Of a stretch of 64,000 bases of DNA, positions 26,059-36,728 are shown piece by piece. Numbering within the stretch: the first letter of the stretch is position 1; each line of letters begins with the position of its first letter. The DNA comes from G016756615 sp035556195 (lineage in GTDB: Bacteria > Pseudomonadota > Alphaproteobacteria > Rhizobiales > Rhizobiaceae): NCBI GenBank assembly GCA_035556195.1, contig DATMFK010000022.1, positions 1 to 64,000 on the forward strand. Direction: 5' to 3'. The notes beneath the pieces are model-generated. The model was not told the DNA's origin, searched no databases, and saw only the letters and a list, made by a program, of their open reading frames with translations. The position numbers and the translations under genes were made by a program.

Positions 26059-27021
26059 TTGTCCAAGCTCAACTGGCTGCGGCAATGCAGCCTGTCCGTG
26101 ATTGTTACGGCTGCATTCTGTGGGGCGGGCCTGACCGCCGATCTGACCGTCGGAATGCCGAACTGGCCATCGGGGCAGGCCGCCGCCAACATCATCAAAT
26201 ACGGCATCGAAAAGCAGCTGGGCCTCGAGGTCGACGTTCGCGAGCTGGGCACCATGACGATTTTCGCCGGCCTCGATACCGGCGAAGTCGACATCCATCC
26301 CGAGGTCTGGCACCCCAATTTCGATTCTCTCGTGAAGAAATATGTCGACGACAAGAAGACGGTACGCCTGAGCCCGAAGGAAGTTGCGGCGACCCAGGGC
26401 ATTTGCACGACACGCGCGGCAGCCGAAAAATACGGCGTCAAGGACATCCGCGACCTCACGGATCCGAAGAAGGCGGCTATCTTCGACACGGACGAAGATG
26501 GCAAAGGCGAGATGTGGATCGGCGCCGAGACCTGGTCGTCGACGACCATAGAGAAGATCCGCGCCCGCAGCTACGGCTACGCAGAAACGATGACGTTGCT
26601 CGAAATGCCGGAGGACGTGGCCATGGCGGCCGTCGACGCGGCGGTGGCGACGGACCAGCCGATCGTGTTCTATTGCTACAGCCCACACCATGTCTTCAAG
26701 CTCCACGACATCGTGCAACTGACGGAGCCGGCCTACGACGCATCCAAATGGAAGGTGATTCTGCCCGCCGACGATACGGACTGGCTGTCGAAATCGGCGG
26801 CCGCGGTGGGATGGCCGGCCTCGCATTTCGAGATCGCGTTCTCTTCCGCGACGGCCGAGCGGCTGCCCAAGGTGGCGTCCTTCCTGTCCAAGGTGGATTT
26901 CTCGCCCATCGAGGTCACACAAATGAGCTATGCGCTCGAAGTGGAGAGGCAGGATCCGGCTGCTTATGCGCAGCAATGGGTGGCAGACCACGCCGAACGC
27001 GTCAAAGCCTGGGCGAACTAG
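26059..27021 (+). CDS. Glycine betaine/proline-type ABC substrate-binding protein (ProX/OpuAC-like), orphan
   Basis: Periplasmic receptor for a quaternary amine or similar osmolyte, 320 aa from the chosen TTG start. SKLNWLRQCSLSVIVTAAFC forms a signal peptide. The mature sequence LTVGMPNWPSGQAAANIIKY and DIHPEVWHPNF, with several Trp residues that could form the aromatic cage for a trimethylammonium group, fits the OpuAC family. GGAGGAGAGG at 26047-26056 supports TTG 26059; ATG 26011 and GTG 25996 are alternatives. No permease or ATPase is adjacent; instead an L,D-transpeptidase gene follows after 14 bases. It must serve a transporter encoded elsewhere or bind ligand for another purpose. Confidence 0.85.
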   Translation: MSKLNWLRQCSLSVIVTAAFCGAGLTADLTVGMPNWPSGQAAANIIKYGIEKQLGLEVDVRELGTMTIFAGLDTGEVDIHPEVWHPNFDSLVKKYVDDKKTVRLSPKEVAATQGICTTRAAAEKYGVKDIRDLTDPKKAAIFDTDEDGKGEMWIGAETWSSTTIEKIRARSYGYAETMTLLEMPEDVAMAAVDAAVATDQPIVFYCYSPHHVFKLHDIVQLTEPAYDASKWKVILPADDTDWLSKSAAAVGWPASHFEIAFSSATAERLPKVASFLSKVDFSPIEVTQMSYALEVERQDPAAYAQQWVADHAERVKAWAN

Positions 27022-27035
27022 GGGAGGGCGGCGTC

Positions 27036-27746
27036 ATGATCTCGCGTGAGAAGACACTTCGACCGGATCCCTCCTCGTCATGGACGCGCCGCCGGGTAGC
27101 GGTCGCCACATTCACCGCTCTCGCCGTCCTCGCGGTGGGCGCAAGCCTCGCCTATGCAGCCCAGACCCAGATCTTCGACCCGCAGACCCGCAAATGGGTC
27201 GACTACGACAAGTCCAAGGCGCGCAAATATTACGCGATGTACAAGCAGGTGCCGGAAGCCTTCCGGCGACAGGTCGTGCCGTTCCGCACGGCGGAGAAAC
27301 CCGGAACGATCATCATCGACGGCAACCAGCACTTCCTCTACCTCGTCCAGCCAGGGCAGACCGCGATACGCTACGGCATCGGCGTCGGCCGCGAAGGCTT
27401 CGGATGGGCCGGTATCGTGCGCGTCGGGCGCACGGCGGAATGGCCGACCTGGAAGCCCCCGGCCGAAATGGTCGAACGCGACCCCAATGCCCGCAAATAT
27501 GCCAACGGCATGCCGGGCGGACCGGACAACCCGTTGGGCGCGCGTGCCCTCTATCTCTACGAAGGCGACCAGGACACCATCTACCGAATCCATGGAACGC
27601 CCGAGCCGTGGTCGATCGGATTGAACGTGTCGTCGGGCTGCATCCGCATGAACAATGACGACATCATCGACCTCCACTCGCGCGTCGCGATCGGCGCGAA
27701 GGTCGTGGTGCTGATGCAAGGTGCCTCGCTCTACAAGGGAGTCTGA
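27036..27746 (+). CDS. L,D-transpeptidase (YkuD domain)
   Basis: A cell-wall enzyme that forms 3-3 cross-links in peptidoglycan or attaches proteins to it. The 236-aa protein has an N-terminal membrane/signal segment (VAVATFTALAVLAVGASLAY) and a YkuD domain from about residue 90. The active-site signature is IHGTPEPW followed by SSGCIRMNN with the catalytic Cys. GGGGAGGG at 27021-27028 overlaps the previous stop and supports ATG 27036. It shares a transcript with the betaine-binding protein and a small lipoprotein. Confidence 0.93.
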   Translation: MISREKTLRPDPSSSWTRRRVAVATFTALAVLAVGASLAYAAQTQIFDPQTRKWVDYDKSKARKYYAMYKQVPEAFRRQVVPFRTAEKPGTIIIDGNQHFLYLVQPGQTAIRYGIGVGREGFGWAGIVRVGRTAEWPTWKPPAEMVERDPNARKYANGMPGGPDNPLGARALYLYEGDQDTIYRIHGTPEPWSIGLNVSSGCIRMNNDDIIDLHSRVAIGAKVVVLMQGASLYKGV

Positions 27747-27752
27747 CGACCG

Positions 27753-28088
27753 ATGACCGATTGCCTCCAACTTGTCTTTCCAACCGGAGGGCGATGGTCG
27801 GCCCCGGCCGGCGTGACCCTGGCGATGCTGCTGGCCGCCGGCTGCGTGTCCAACCAGCCCGAGGCGGGCAGCGTGCGCCTCGCCGAGCAGACTGCCCCGG
27901 CCGATCTACAGCTTGCCTGCGCGGCCGCCGCGGCCACGCCGCTCGGTGTCGACAGTGCCCGCATCCTGCCGGTCAGCTCAAAACAGCTCGATCCACAGAA
28001 ATACCAGGTCGACCTGGATGCAAGCGGCAGCAAAGCTACCTGCGTGATCGACAATACCGGGACGGTGTTGTCGGTGCAGAAGGTCTGA
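27753..28088 (+). CDS. Putative small lipoprotein, function unknown
   Basis: An 111-aa protein with a lipobox-like sequence LLAAGC near residues 27-32 after a hydrophobic segment, pointing to lipid attachment at Cys. The mature part is short (about 80 aa), with two further cysteines (QLACAAAAA, KATCVIDNTG) that could pair. No recognised domain. It starts six bases after the L,D-transpeptidase gene, so it is co-expressed, and it ends facing the M48 peptidase gene. Confidence 0.7.
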   Translation: MTDCLQLVFPTGGRWSAPAGVTLAMLLAAGCVSNQPEAGSVRLAEQTAPADLQLACAAAAATPLGVDSARILPVSSKQLDPQKYQVDLDASGSKATCVIDNTGTVLSVQKV

Positions 28089-28106
28089 TCGGGGCCGTTT
28101 CGCTCC

Positions 28107-29204
28107 TCACCACCAAACCCAACCGCGCAACGGCCGGATGCGCGGTCCATCGCGCGGCGCGTTGAGCGACTGACCACAGGCCGGCAGCAGGTCGGCTTCG
28201 GTTTCACTGTCTTGAAGCAGAAGGTGACCACCGAAGGTGCCATGCGGCGTGTGCAGCCTTATCCGGGGGACCGGGGAGCGCCGGCTCAGGACAGGCGGCT
28301 CGTCCCCGAATTCATGGCCGGGACTGTCGATCGCCTGCACCTTCAGGGCCATGAGGCGCTTGACGCGATCCTCGGTGCGAGGGTGAGTTCTCAGGATTGA
28401 GGGATCCGGAATGCGGCTGCCGGGTAGCAGGATGCCTTCCCACAACCTCCCTTGCACCCGTTCAAGTTTCATGAGCGCCAGCGCGAGCCCGTCCGGATCG
28501 CCGGTCAGCGTGGCCGCGCCGAGATCGGCGTCGAACTCGCGCGTGCGCGACAGCGCCATCTGCAGAAGCCCACCGACCGTGGGTGCGGCGAGCAGGATCG
28601 TCACACCGAGCCACGGGATTCGCGTGTCATAGCCGCCGGCGAAGCCGACCAGATTCAGGAACAGCGAAAATAGGCCGATGGTCGACATGAGCGAGGTGAA
28701 GCGCGAGACCATGTCGGCGAAGGCCATCACCCTCAAGTCCTCATGGGCGACATGGCTGATTTCATGAGCGAGCACTCCGGCGAGTTCGCGGGTAGTCAGC
28801 GTGCGCGCCAGTGCGTCGGTGATGGCGATCGCCGAGTCTTGGCGGTTGCCCACGGCGAAGGCGTTCACCATGCGCGAGGGGATGACATAGAGCTTCGGCG
28901 TCGCCGGCAGTCCGGCGCGGCGCGCCAGCTCCCCCAATATGCGATAGCCGGTGGGGAAATCGGCGGGTGAAACGCGCGAGGCCCTGTACATCGACAGGAC
29001 CATTTGCGGGCTCATCCGGCGAAGGAAGATCAATGGCAGGATGCCGAATGCCAAGGCGTAGACGATGCCGCCCGGCCCGCCGAATGCCCAGGCGGTCACG
29101 GCAAGCAGAAGCAGGCAGGCGGCCCCGAGCAGCCACGTATGGAGCGTGTTTCGCGCCCGGCCGTGGCGTTGGGCGAGGAGGTCGATCGCGGGCGCGTGTC
29201 TCAT
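28107..29204 (-). CDS. M48-family membrane metalloprotease (HtpX-like)
   Basis: A 365-aa inner-membrane zinc protease. Two hydrophobic segments near the N-terminus (WLLGAACLLLLAVTAWAF and the following GIVYALAFGILPLIF) precede the catalytic domain. The zinc motif is LAHEISHVAHED, with the third ligand in TREFDADLGA. Further membrane segments lie between them, as in HtpX. Such enzymes degrade misfolded membrane proteins. ATG 29204 is preferred over TTG 29213. It is divergent from dnaK, whose heat-shock promoter lies in the shared gap. Confidence 0.9.
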   Translation of the reverse strand: MRHAPAIDLLAQRHGRARNTLHTWLLGAACLLLLAVTAWAFGGPGGIVYALAFGILPLIFLRRMSPQMVLSMYRASRVSPADFPTGYRILGELARRAGLPATPKLYVIPSRMVNAFAVGNRQDSAIAITDALARTLTTRELAGVLAHEISHVAHEDLRVMAFADMVSRFTSLMSTIGLFSLFLNLVGFAGGYDTRIPWLGVTILLAAPTVGGLLQMALSRTREFDADLGAATLTGDPDGLALALMKLERVQGRLWEGILLPGSRIPDPSILRTHPRTEDRVKRLMALKVQAIDSPGHEFGDEPPVLSRRSPVPRIRLHTPHGTFGGHLLLQDSETEADLLPACGQSLNAPRDGPRIRPLRGWVWW

Positions 29205-29295
29205 AGAGCGCAATATGGTGTATCGGCCCGCCTTTGCCGAGAGCGGCAGGTACCGGCCAAGCCTGAAAACGCTGCTCTGCCAGCAACGCCAAACG

Positions 29296-29325
29296 CTTGC
29301 GCGTTGGAAAGGCTCTTCTTATATA
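29296..29325 (+). promoter_or_regulatory. Candidate RpoH (sigma-32) heat-shock promoter for dnaK
   Basis: CTTG at 29296-29299 is separated by 18 bases from CTTATATA at 29318-29325. This fits the alphaproteobacterial RpoH pattern (CTTG, 17-18 bases, CYTATNT). It is about 115 bases upstream of the dnaK ATG. The same hexamers could also be read as a housekeeping promoter. Confidence 0.6.
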
Positions 29326-29439
29326 CCCGCCAACGCCGCCCGGTCGGAACAGGCCAATCGGACGGTAAATCTTGTGAACAGGGGCTGCCGCCGGAACGCC
29401 TCATGGGTCCTGGCAGCCTGCTCAGCGGAGAGACTCAAA

Positions 29440-31356
<1,917 letters not shown>

Positions 31357-31380
31357 CGTAGCGAAAGCGGCGGTAAAGCC

Positions 31381-31407
31381 AGGCCCGGCTCCAAGCCGGG
31401 CCTTTTT
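31381..31407 (+). terminator. Rho-independent terminator between dnaK and dnaJ
   Basis: AGGCCCGGC and GCCGGGCCT form a 9-bp stem with a short loop (TCCAA) followed by TTTTT. It would stop or reduce read-through from dnaK to dnaJ, giving less DnaJ than DnaK. Confidence 0.9.
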
Positions 31408-31550
31408 ACAGCCGAAGAAAGAAATTCCGGCCCAGGCCGCGGCGGCACTGGTATCGCGGCGCGCGGTTTACTAAATCGGAGAGGGGCCGGTGCCGGAGAA
31501 ACACGGTCGACAATGCGCAAAGACATTGAACATCCGGACGACGGGATAAG

Positions 31551-32678
31551 ATGAAGGCTGATTTCTACGAGACGCTCGGCGTCCATAAAGGCGCGGACGA
31601 GAAGGAACTCAAGGCCGCATTCCGCAAGCTGGCCATGCAGTTTCACCCGGATCGCAATCCCGGCGATGCGGCCTGCGAGCACCGTTTCAAGGAAATCAAC
31701 GAGGCCTATGAAACGCTGAAGGATCCGCAAAAGCGGGCTGCCTATGACCGGTTCGGCCATGCCGCCTTCGAAAACGGCGGCGGCTTCGGCGCAAACGGCT
31801 TTACGGGCGGCGGCTTCGCGGACATCTTCGAGGATATCTTCGGTGATATGATGGGCGGCCGCCAGCGCCGCTCCGCCAACGGCCGTGAGCGCGGCGCCGA
31901 CCTTCGGTACAATATGGAGATCACGCTGGAGGAAGCCTTCTCCGGCAAGACGGCGCAGATTCGGGTGCCCGCATCGATCTCCTGTGTCGACTGCTCGGGA
32001 TCCGGCGCCAAGCCGGGCACCCAGCCCGTGACCTGCACCATGTGCTCAGGCTCCGGCCGCGTTCGCGCCAGCCAGGGTTTCTTCTCCATCGAGCGTACCT
32101 GCCCGCAGTGCCAGGGCCGCGGCCAGATCATCAAGGATCCCTGTCCGAAATGCTCGGGCCAAGGCCGTGTCGTGGAAGAGCGTTCGCTATCGGTCAACAT
32201 TCCCGCCGGGATCGAGGACGGCACGCGCATCCGGCTGGCCGGCGAAGGCGAAGCGGGCATGCGCGGCGGGCCGCCGGGAGACCTCTACATCTTCCTGTCG
32301 GTCAAGCCTCATGAGCTCTTCCAGCGGGATGGCGCCGATCTCTATTGCAAGGTGCCGATCTCGATGACCACGGCCGCCCTCGGCGGCTCCTTTGAGGTCA
32401 CCACCCTCGACGGCACACAGACCCGGGTAAAGGTACCCGAGGGCTCGCAGAACGGTCGCCAGTTCCGGCTCAAGGGCAAGGGCATGCCCGTGCTGCGCCA
32501 GCCGGCGGTCGGCGACCTCTTCATCCAGGTCGCTGTGGAGACGCCGCAGAATCTCACGCGGCGCCAACGCGAGTTGCTCGAGGAATTCGAGAAGCTGTCG
32601 TCACACGACAATTCCCCGCAATCGAGCGGCTTCTTCTCGCGCATGAAGGATTTCTTCGAATCGTTCGGCGAGCGCTGA
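31551..32678 (+). CDS. dnaJ: Chaperone protein DnaJ (Hsp40)
   Basis: Co-chaperone that delivers substrates to DnaK and stimulates its ATPase, 375 aa. The J-domain with HPD is in MQFHPDRNPGD near residues 30-35. A Gly/Phe-rich linker follows (GGGFGANGFTGGGF). The four zinc-binding CxxCxGxG motifs are CVDCSGSGAK, CTMCSGSGRV, CPQCQGRGQI and CPKCSGQGRV. The C-terminal peptide-binding barrels end at the dimerisation region. A type I DnaJ of normal length. Confidence 0.98.
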   Translation: MKADFYETLGVHKGADEKELKAAFRKLAMQFHPDRNPGDAACEHRFKEINEAYETLKDPQKRAAYDRFGHAAFENGGGFGANGFTGGGFADIFEDIFGDMMGGRQRRSANGRERGADLRYNMEITLEEAFSGKTAQIRVPASISCVDCSGSGAKPGTQPVTCTMCSGSGRVRASQGFFSIERTCPQCQGRGQIIKDPCPKCSGQGRVVEERSLSVNIPAGIEDGTRIRLAGEGEAGMRGGPPGDLYIFLSVKPHELFQRDGADLYCKVPISMTTAALGGSFEVTTLDGTQTRVKVPEGSQNGRQFRLKGKGMPVLRQPAVGDLFIQVAVETPQNLTRRQRELLEEFEKLSSHDNSPQSSGFFSRMKDFFESFGER

Positions 32679-32808
32679 ACGCGGGAGGGATATATCCCGT
32701 TCCTTATGGGTGCGAACGCCGCCCTTTCCACAGCGTGGTTTGGAACACATCTTGCCTGAGGGCGCATTGCCGCTAAGAATCGACGCGGCGGGGTTGAGGA
32801 GAACGGTC

Positions 32809-33426
32809 ATGGCACGCGGTCCTGGGCTTCGCAAAGCCTTCGCCGAAAAGTTCGACGACGAGCTTCGCTTCTTCAAGGGCTGGATCGACAAGCCCAAGGC
32901 GGTCGGCTCGATCATTCCCACCAGTTCCGTGACCGCGCGGCGGATGGCGTCGGTCATCGACACCACATCGGGCCTGCCCGTTCTTGAGCTCGGACCGGGC
33001 ACTGGCGTCATCACCAAGGCGATCCTGGCGCATGGAGTGAAGCCCGAGAACCTCTATACGGTCGAGTATTCCGAGGATTTCGTCCGGCATCTGGAAAAGC
33101 AGTTTCGCGGCGTCAACATCATACATGGCGACGCTTTCGACCTGGACACGACGCTGGGCGAGAAGCGCGGCCTGAAGTTCGATGCCGTCGTCTCGGGCGT
33201 GCCGCTGCTCAATTTCCCAGTGGCCCAGCGTATCCGTTATATCGAGGACCTCCTCGCACGCATCCCGGAAGGCCGGCCGATCGTCCAGCTCACCTACGGC
33301 CCGCTCTCGCCGGTGCGCGCGGGCAAGGGCGACTATTCGGTCGAGCATTTCGATTTCGTGCTGCGCAACATTCCGCCGACGCAGCTCTGGATCTATCGCC
33401 GACCGGGCTTCGGCCGGGCCCATTGA
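32809..33426 (+). CDS. pmtA: Phosphatidylethanolamine N-methyltransferase (Sinorhizobium-type PmtA)
   Basis: Uses S-adenosylmethionine to methylate phosphatidylethanolamine toward phosphatidylcholine, a major membrane lipid in rhizobia. The 205-aa protein begins with FDDELRFFKGWIDKPKAVGS, characteristic of rhizobial PmtA. The SAM-binding motif is LELGPGTGVITKAIL, followed by NIIHGDAFDLD. GAGGAG lies before ATG 32809; an in-frame ATG at 32710 is less likely. It is placed between dnaJ and an FMN-reductase gene; the neighbourhood dnaJ-pmtA-pyrF is familiar from related genomes. Confidence 0.92.
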   Translation: MARGPGLRKAFAEKFDDELRFFKGWIDKPKAVGSIIPTSSVTARRMASVIDTTSGLPVLELGPGTGVITKAILAHGVKPENLYTVEYSEDFVRHLEKQFRGVNIIHGDAFDLDTTLGEKRGLKFDAVVSGVPLLNFPVAQRIRYIEDLLARIPEGRPIVQLTYGPLSPVRAGKGDYSVEHFDFVLRNIPPTQLWIYRRPGFGRAH

Positions 33427-33475
33427 CAGTCGGGGCGGCGCTGCGCCCGGAACGTGATGACAGGGAGGTTCGTCC

Positions 33476-34069
33476 GTGCCCGCACCGAAGATACTGGTTT
33501 TTGCGGGCTCGATCCGGGCCGGCGCCTATAGCGGCCGCACGGCCGATGCCGCCACCAGGGAACTCGCCTTGCAGGGGGCCGAGGTCACACGGGTTTCGCT
33601 GGCCGACTATCCCTTGCCGATCATGGATCAAGACCTCGAACGTGAGAAGGGCGTGCCCGAGAACGCCTATCGCTTCGCGCGCATGATTGCGGCCCATGAC
33701 GCAATGCTGATCGCCAGCCCCGAATACAATGCTTCCATCCCGCCGCTGCTGAAGAACACGCTCGATTGGGTAAGCCGCATTCGTCGTGACAATGGTCGCG
33801 TGTTCAAGCCTTTCGAGAACAAGGTCGCGGGGCTCTGCTCCTCGTCGGAGGGCAATTTTGCCGGGGCCCGCGGCCTCTATCATCTGCGCGCGGTGCTGAT
33901 GGCCTGCGGCGTGGAGGTGATCACGCCGCAATGCGCGATCGGGCGGGCGCACGAGGCTTTCGACGAGGAAGGCGAAATCCGTGAGGAGCGTGTGCGCATG
34001 GCCATGCAAACAGTGGCTCGCACCTTGATAGAGCGGGCGCGCATGTTCTCCTTCGGGGTGGAGCGATGA
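33476..34069 (+). CDS. NADPH-dependent FMN reductase family protein
   Basis: A flavodoxin-fold oxidoreductase, 197 aa. The FMN-phosphate loop is GSIRAGAYSGR near residue 12, and the second flavin motif is ASPEYNASIPPLLKN, as in chromate or azo reductases and SsuE-like enzymes. GTG 33476 is preceded by GGAGG. It starts 50 bases after pmtA and is followed by pyrF. Physiological substrate (quinones, flavin, azo compounds) is not determined by the sequence. Confidence 0.9.
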   Translation: MPAPKILVFAGSIRAGAYSGRTADAATRELALQGAEVTRVSLADYPLPIMDQDLEREKGVPENAYRFARMIAAHDAMLIASPEYNASIPPLLKNTLDWVSRIRRDNGRVFKPFENKVAGLCSSSEGNFAGARGLYHLRAVLMACGVEVITPQCAIGRAHEAFDEEGEIREERVRMAMQTVARTLIERARMFSFGVER

Positions 34070-34162
34070 CGGTCGGCACGCGCATGTGCTTTTCCGATCG
34101 CACCTTCTCTCCGACTGGACGTCCGCACCAAGGCAGATATCCGTGATTTGAAGGAACCGAAG

Positions 34163-34861
34163 ATGCAGCCTGACCCTATGCGCGAACGTCTGATCGTCGG
34201 ACTCGACGTGCCGACATTGGCCGAGGCCGAAAAGGTGGTGCGGGATCTCGAGGGAACAGTCGCATTCTACAAGATCGGCTATCAACTCGCCTTTGCCGGT
34301 GGCCTGGATTTCGCCCGGGAACTGGCATCCGGCGGCACCAAGGTCTTCCTCGACATGAAGTTGCTCGACATCGACAATACGGTGTCGAAGGGTGTCGAAA
34401 ACATCGCCAAGATGGGCGTCTCGATGCTGACGCTTCACGCCTACCCGAAGGCGATGCGAGCCGCGGTCGAGGCGGCGCGTGGCAGCGCGCTTTGCCTTCT
34501 CGGTGTCACTGTGCTCACCTCCATGGATGGGCAGGACCTCCTCGATGCCGGTTATCGCGACGATCCGCACACGCTCGTCTTGAAGCGCGCGGAGCAGGCC
34601 CGGGACGCCGGCATGGGTGGGATCGTCTGTTCGGCGGCCGAGGCAGGAGCGGTACGCGGTGTGATCGGCCCCGGCATGGCCGTCGTGACACCCGGCATCC
34701 GTCCCGCCGGCGGTGAGGCCGGCGACCAGAAGCGAGTGACGACGCCCGGCGACGCCATCCGTGCCGGCGCCTCCCATCTGGTCGTTGCCCGGCCGATTAT
34801 TGCCGCCGTTGACAGGGGGCGGGCCGCCCGTGCGATCCTCGAGGAGATGGCAGCAGCCTGA
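34163..34861 (+). CDS. pyrF: Orotidine 5'-phosphate decarboxylase
   Basis: Converts OMP to UMP, the last step of de novo pyrimidine synthesis. The 232-aa TIM barrel starts RLIVGLDVPTLAEAEKVV. The catalytic D-x-K-x-x-D motif is seen in VFLDMKLLDIDNTVSKG, and the phosphate loop in TPGIRPAGGEAGDQKRV. AAGGA at 34151-34155 fits ATG 34163 rather than the TTG at 34148. A repeat remnant follows the gene. Confidence 0.97.
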   Translation: MQPDPMRERLIVGLDVPTLAEAEKVVRDLEGTVAFYKIGYQLAFAGGLDFARELASGGTKVFLDMKLLDIDNTVSKGVENIAKMGVSMLTLHAYPKAMRAAVEAARGSALCLLGVTVLTSMDGQDLLDAGYRDDPHTLVLKRAEQARDAGMGGIVCSAAEAGAVRGVIGPGMAVVTPGIRPAGGEAGDQKRVTTPGDAIRAGASHLVVARPIIAAVDRGRAARAILEEMAAA

Positions 34862-34872
34862 AGGCCCTATCT

Positions 34873-34930
34873 CCATGTCGCCAAACGCGCGCAGCGGTTT
34901 TGGGTCGTCGGCTGCAGCAAAACGGTAACT
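34873..34930. repeat. Intergenic repeat, family C copy 1
   Basis: CCATGTCGCCAAACGCGCGC followed by AGCGGTTTTGGGT aligns with the repeat at 59669-59713 (GCATGTCGCCCAAAAGTGGG, then CGGCGGTTTTGGGT). Copy 1 is more degraded on its right side. Such elements with ATGTCGCC and GCGGTTTTGGG arms are frequent in Mesorhizobium-type genomes. Confidence 0.65.
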
Positions 34931-34992
34931 TAAGCATCTCGTGCAAATTTCGATTTGAACGACCTGCTTCAGGCGCGGAAAGGGAGAGAAGA

Positions 34993-35286
34993 ATGGTCAA
35001 GGCATATTGGATCGCGCATGTCGATGTCCGCGATGCCGAGGGCTACAAGGATTACGTGGCCACGGCGAAGCCGGCCTTCGAGAGATATGGGGCGAAATTC
35101 CTGGCGCGGGGCGGCGCTTACGAGGCGATGGAAGGGCGCGGGCGCGGCCGCAACGTCGTGATAGAATTCCCCTCTTTTGAAGCAGCGAAGAATTGCTACG
35201 AGTCGCCGGAATACCAGGCCGCAAAGGCGATCCGCCAAAAACATGCCGAAGCCGAGATGATCATTGTCGAAGGCTTTGAAAGCTGA
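34993..35286 (+). CDS. DUF1330-family protein
   Basis: A 97-aa dimeric alpha/beta (ferredoxin-like) protein of the DUF1330 family. It starts MVKAYWIAHVDVRDAEGYKD and has the FARGGAYEAMEG-like segment (here LARGGAYEAMEGRG) and VVIEFPSFEAAKNCYESPEY, the conserved C-terminal strand and helix. Members have no proven function. GGGAGAGAAGA precedes ATG 34993. It stands alone between pyrF and the PHA depolymerase gene. Confidence 0.85.
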   Translation: MVKAYWIAHVDVRDAEGYKDYVATAKPAFERYGAKFLARGGAYEAMEGRGRGRNVVIEFPSFEAAKNCYESPEYQAAKAIRQKHAEAEMIIVEGFES

Positions 35287-35365
35287 CGTCGTCTGTTGCG
35301 CCCGGGCACGCAAGACGATCTGCTGGACAAAGCGGACGTGACAATTCCGTGACTGCATATTGCAT

Positions 35366-35394
35366 TGCAGCAATCCGGTGTTAATTTTGCTGCA
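35366..35394. promoter_or_regulatory. Inverted repeat upstream of phaZ, candidate PhaR operator
   Basis: TGCAGCAA and TTGCTGCA are perfect 8-bp inverted copies with a 13-base spacer, 54 bases upstream of the phaZ start. PHA-cycle repressors of the PhaR/AniA family are reported to bind TGC/GCA-rich sites, so this may couple the depolymerase to the PHA state. The link is inferred from motif style and position. Confidence 0.45.
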
Positions 35395-35447
35395 TAACAA
35401 TATGAGCCGTGTACCGGCTTGCGGGCCGGTCGCGCGACGGGATCGGT

Positions 35448-36728
35448 ATGTTCTATCAGCTCTATGAACTGAATCATGCGGCGATGCAGCCCTTCCGGGC
35501 CTATGTCGACGCGGTCAGGCTATTCTATACGAACCCACTCAATCCGTTGTCACAACTGCCCTTGGGCCGCACTGTGGCGGCCATGGCGGAGCTCTTCGAG
35601 CGGACGACGCGCCGTTACGGCAAGCCGAACTTCAATCTTCCGTCCACGGTCGTCGATTGGAAGACGGTACCGGTGGCCGAAAAGATCGTATGGTCGCGCC
35701 CTTTCTGCAACCTGATCCATTTCGAGCGGGCGCTGCCGGCAGGCCGCCGCAAGAAGGATCCGAAGCTGCTGATCGTGGCGCCTATGTCCGGTCACTATGC
35801 GACCCTGCTTCGGGGTACGGTGGAGGCGTTGATGCCCTACGCGGAAGTCTATGTCACCGACTGGGCCGATGCCCGCATGGTGCCGGTGGCGGACGGCCGC
35901 TTCGATCTCGACGACTATGTCGACTACATCATCGACATGCTTCATGCGCTGGGGCCCGACACGCACGTCATGGCGGTGTGCCAGCCATCGGTGCCGGTGC
36001 TGGCCGCGGCGGCGATCATGGAAGCGCGGGGCGATCGCTACGCACCCTCGACCATGACGCTGATGGGCGGCCCGATCGACACGCGCCGCAACCCGACGGC
36101 GGTCAACGTGCTCGCCGAGGAGAAGGGCATAGATTGGTTCCGCGACAACGTCATCATGCAGGTGCCATGGCCCGATCCGGGCTTTGGCCGTTCGGTCTAT
36201 CCGGGTTTCCTCCAGCTCTCGGGATTCATGAGCATGAATCTCGACCGCCACATCATCGCCCACAAGGACTTCTTCATGCACCTTGTGAAGAACGATGGCG
36301 ACAGCGCCGAGAAGCACCGCGACTTCTATGACGAGTATCTTGCGGTCATGGACCTGACGGCGGAATTCTACCTGCAGACGGTGGAGACGGTCTTCGTGCG
36401 CCATGACCTGCCCAAGGGGCGGATGAAGCACCGGGGCGAGTCCGTCGACCCCGGCGCAATCCGCAACGTCGCCCTATTCACGGTCGAAGGCGAGAACGAC
36501 GATATTTCGGGGGTGGGCCAGACGCAGGCCGCCCATGATCTGTGTGTCAACATTCCAGCCGACATGCGCGCCCACTACCTGCAGCCGGCCGTCGGGCACT
36601 ACGGCGTGTTCAACGGCTCGCGCTTTCGCGCCGAGATCGTGCCCCGCATCGTCGACTTCATCACCAGCTACGGCCAGGAGGGGCGCGCCGCGATCAAGTC
36701 GCGCATCGTCGGGCAAGCCGAGAATTGA
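35448..36728 (+). CDS. phaZ: Intracellular poly(3-hydroxyalkanoate) depolymerase
   Basis: Degrades stored PHA granules to hydroxy acids during carbon shortage. The 426-aa protein begins MFYQLYELNHAAMQPFRAY, the conserved N-terminus of intracellular PhaZ. It has an alpha/beta-hydrolase-like core with VCQPSVPV, where Cys replaces the lipase-box serine as in i-PHA depolymerases. C-terminal DISGVGQTQAAHDLC and VGHYGVFNGSRF supply the Asp/His region. ATG 35448 is preferred to 35409 by family alignment. A TGC-rich inverted repeat lies upstream. No PHA synthase is in the window. Confidence 0.95.
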   Translation: MFYQLYELNHAAMQPFRAYVDAVRLFYTNPLNPLSQLPLGRTVAAMAELFERTTRRYGKPNFNLPSTVVDWKTVPVAEKIVWSRPFCNLIHFERALPAGRRKKDPKLLIVAPMSGHYATLLRGTVEALMPYAEVYVTDWADARMVPVADGRFDLDDYVDYIIDMLHALGPDTHVMAVCQPSVPVLAAAAIMEARGDRYAPSTMTLMGGPIDTRRNPTAVNVLAEEKGIDWFRDNVIMQVPWPDPGFGRSVYPGFLQLSGFMSMNLDRHIIAHKDFFMHLVKNDGDSAEKHRDFYDEYLAVMDLTAEFYLQTVETVFVRHDLPKGRMKHRGESVDPGAIRNVALFTVEGENDDISGVGQTQAAHDLCVNIPADMRAHYLQPAVGHYGVFNGSRFRAEIVPRIVDFITSYGQEGRAAIKSRIVGQAEN

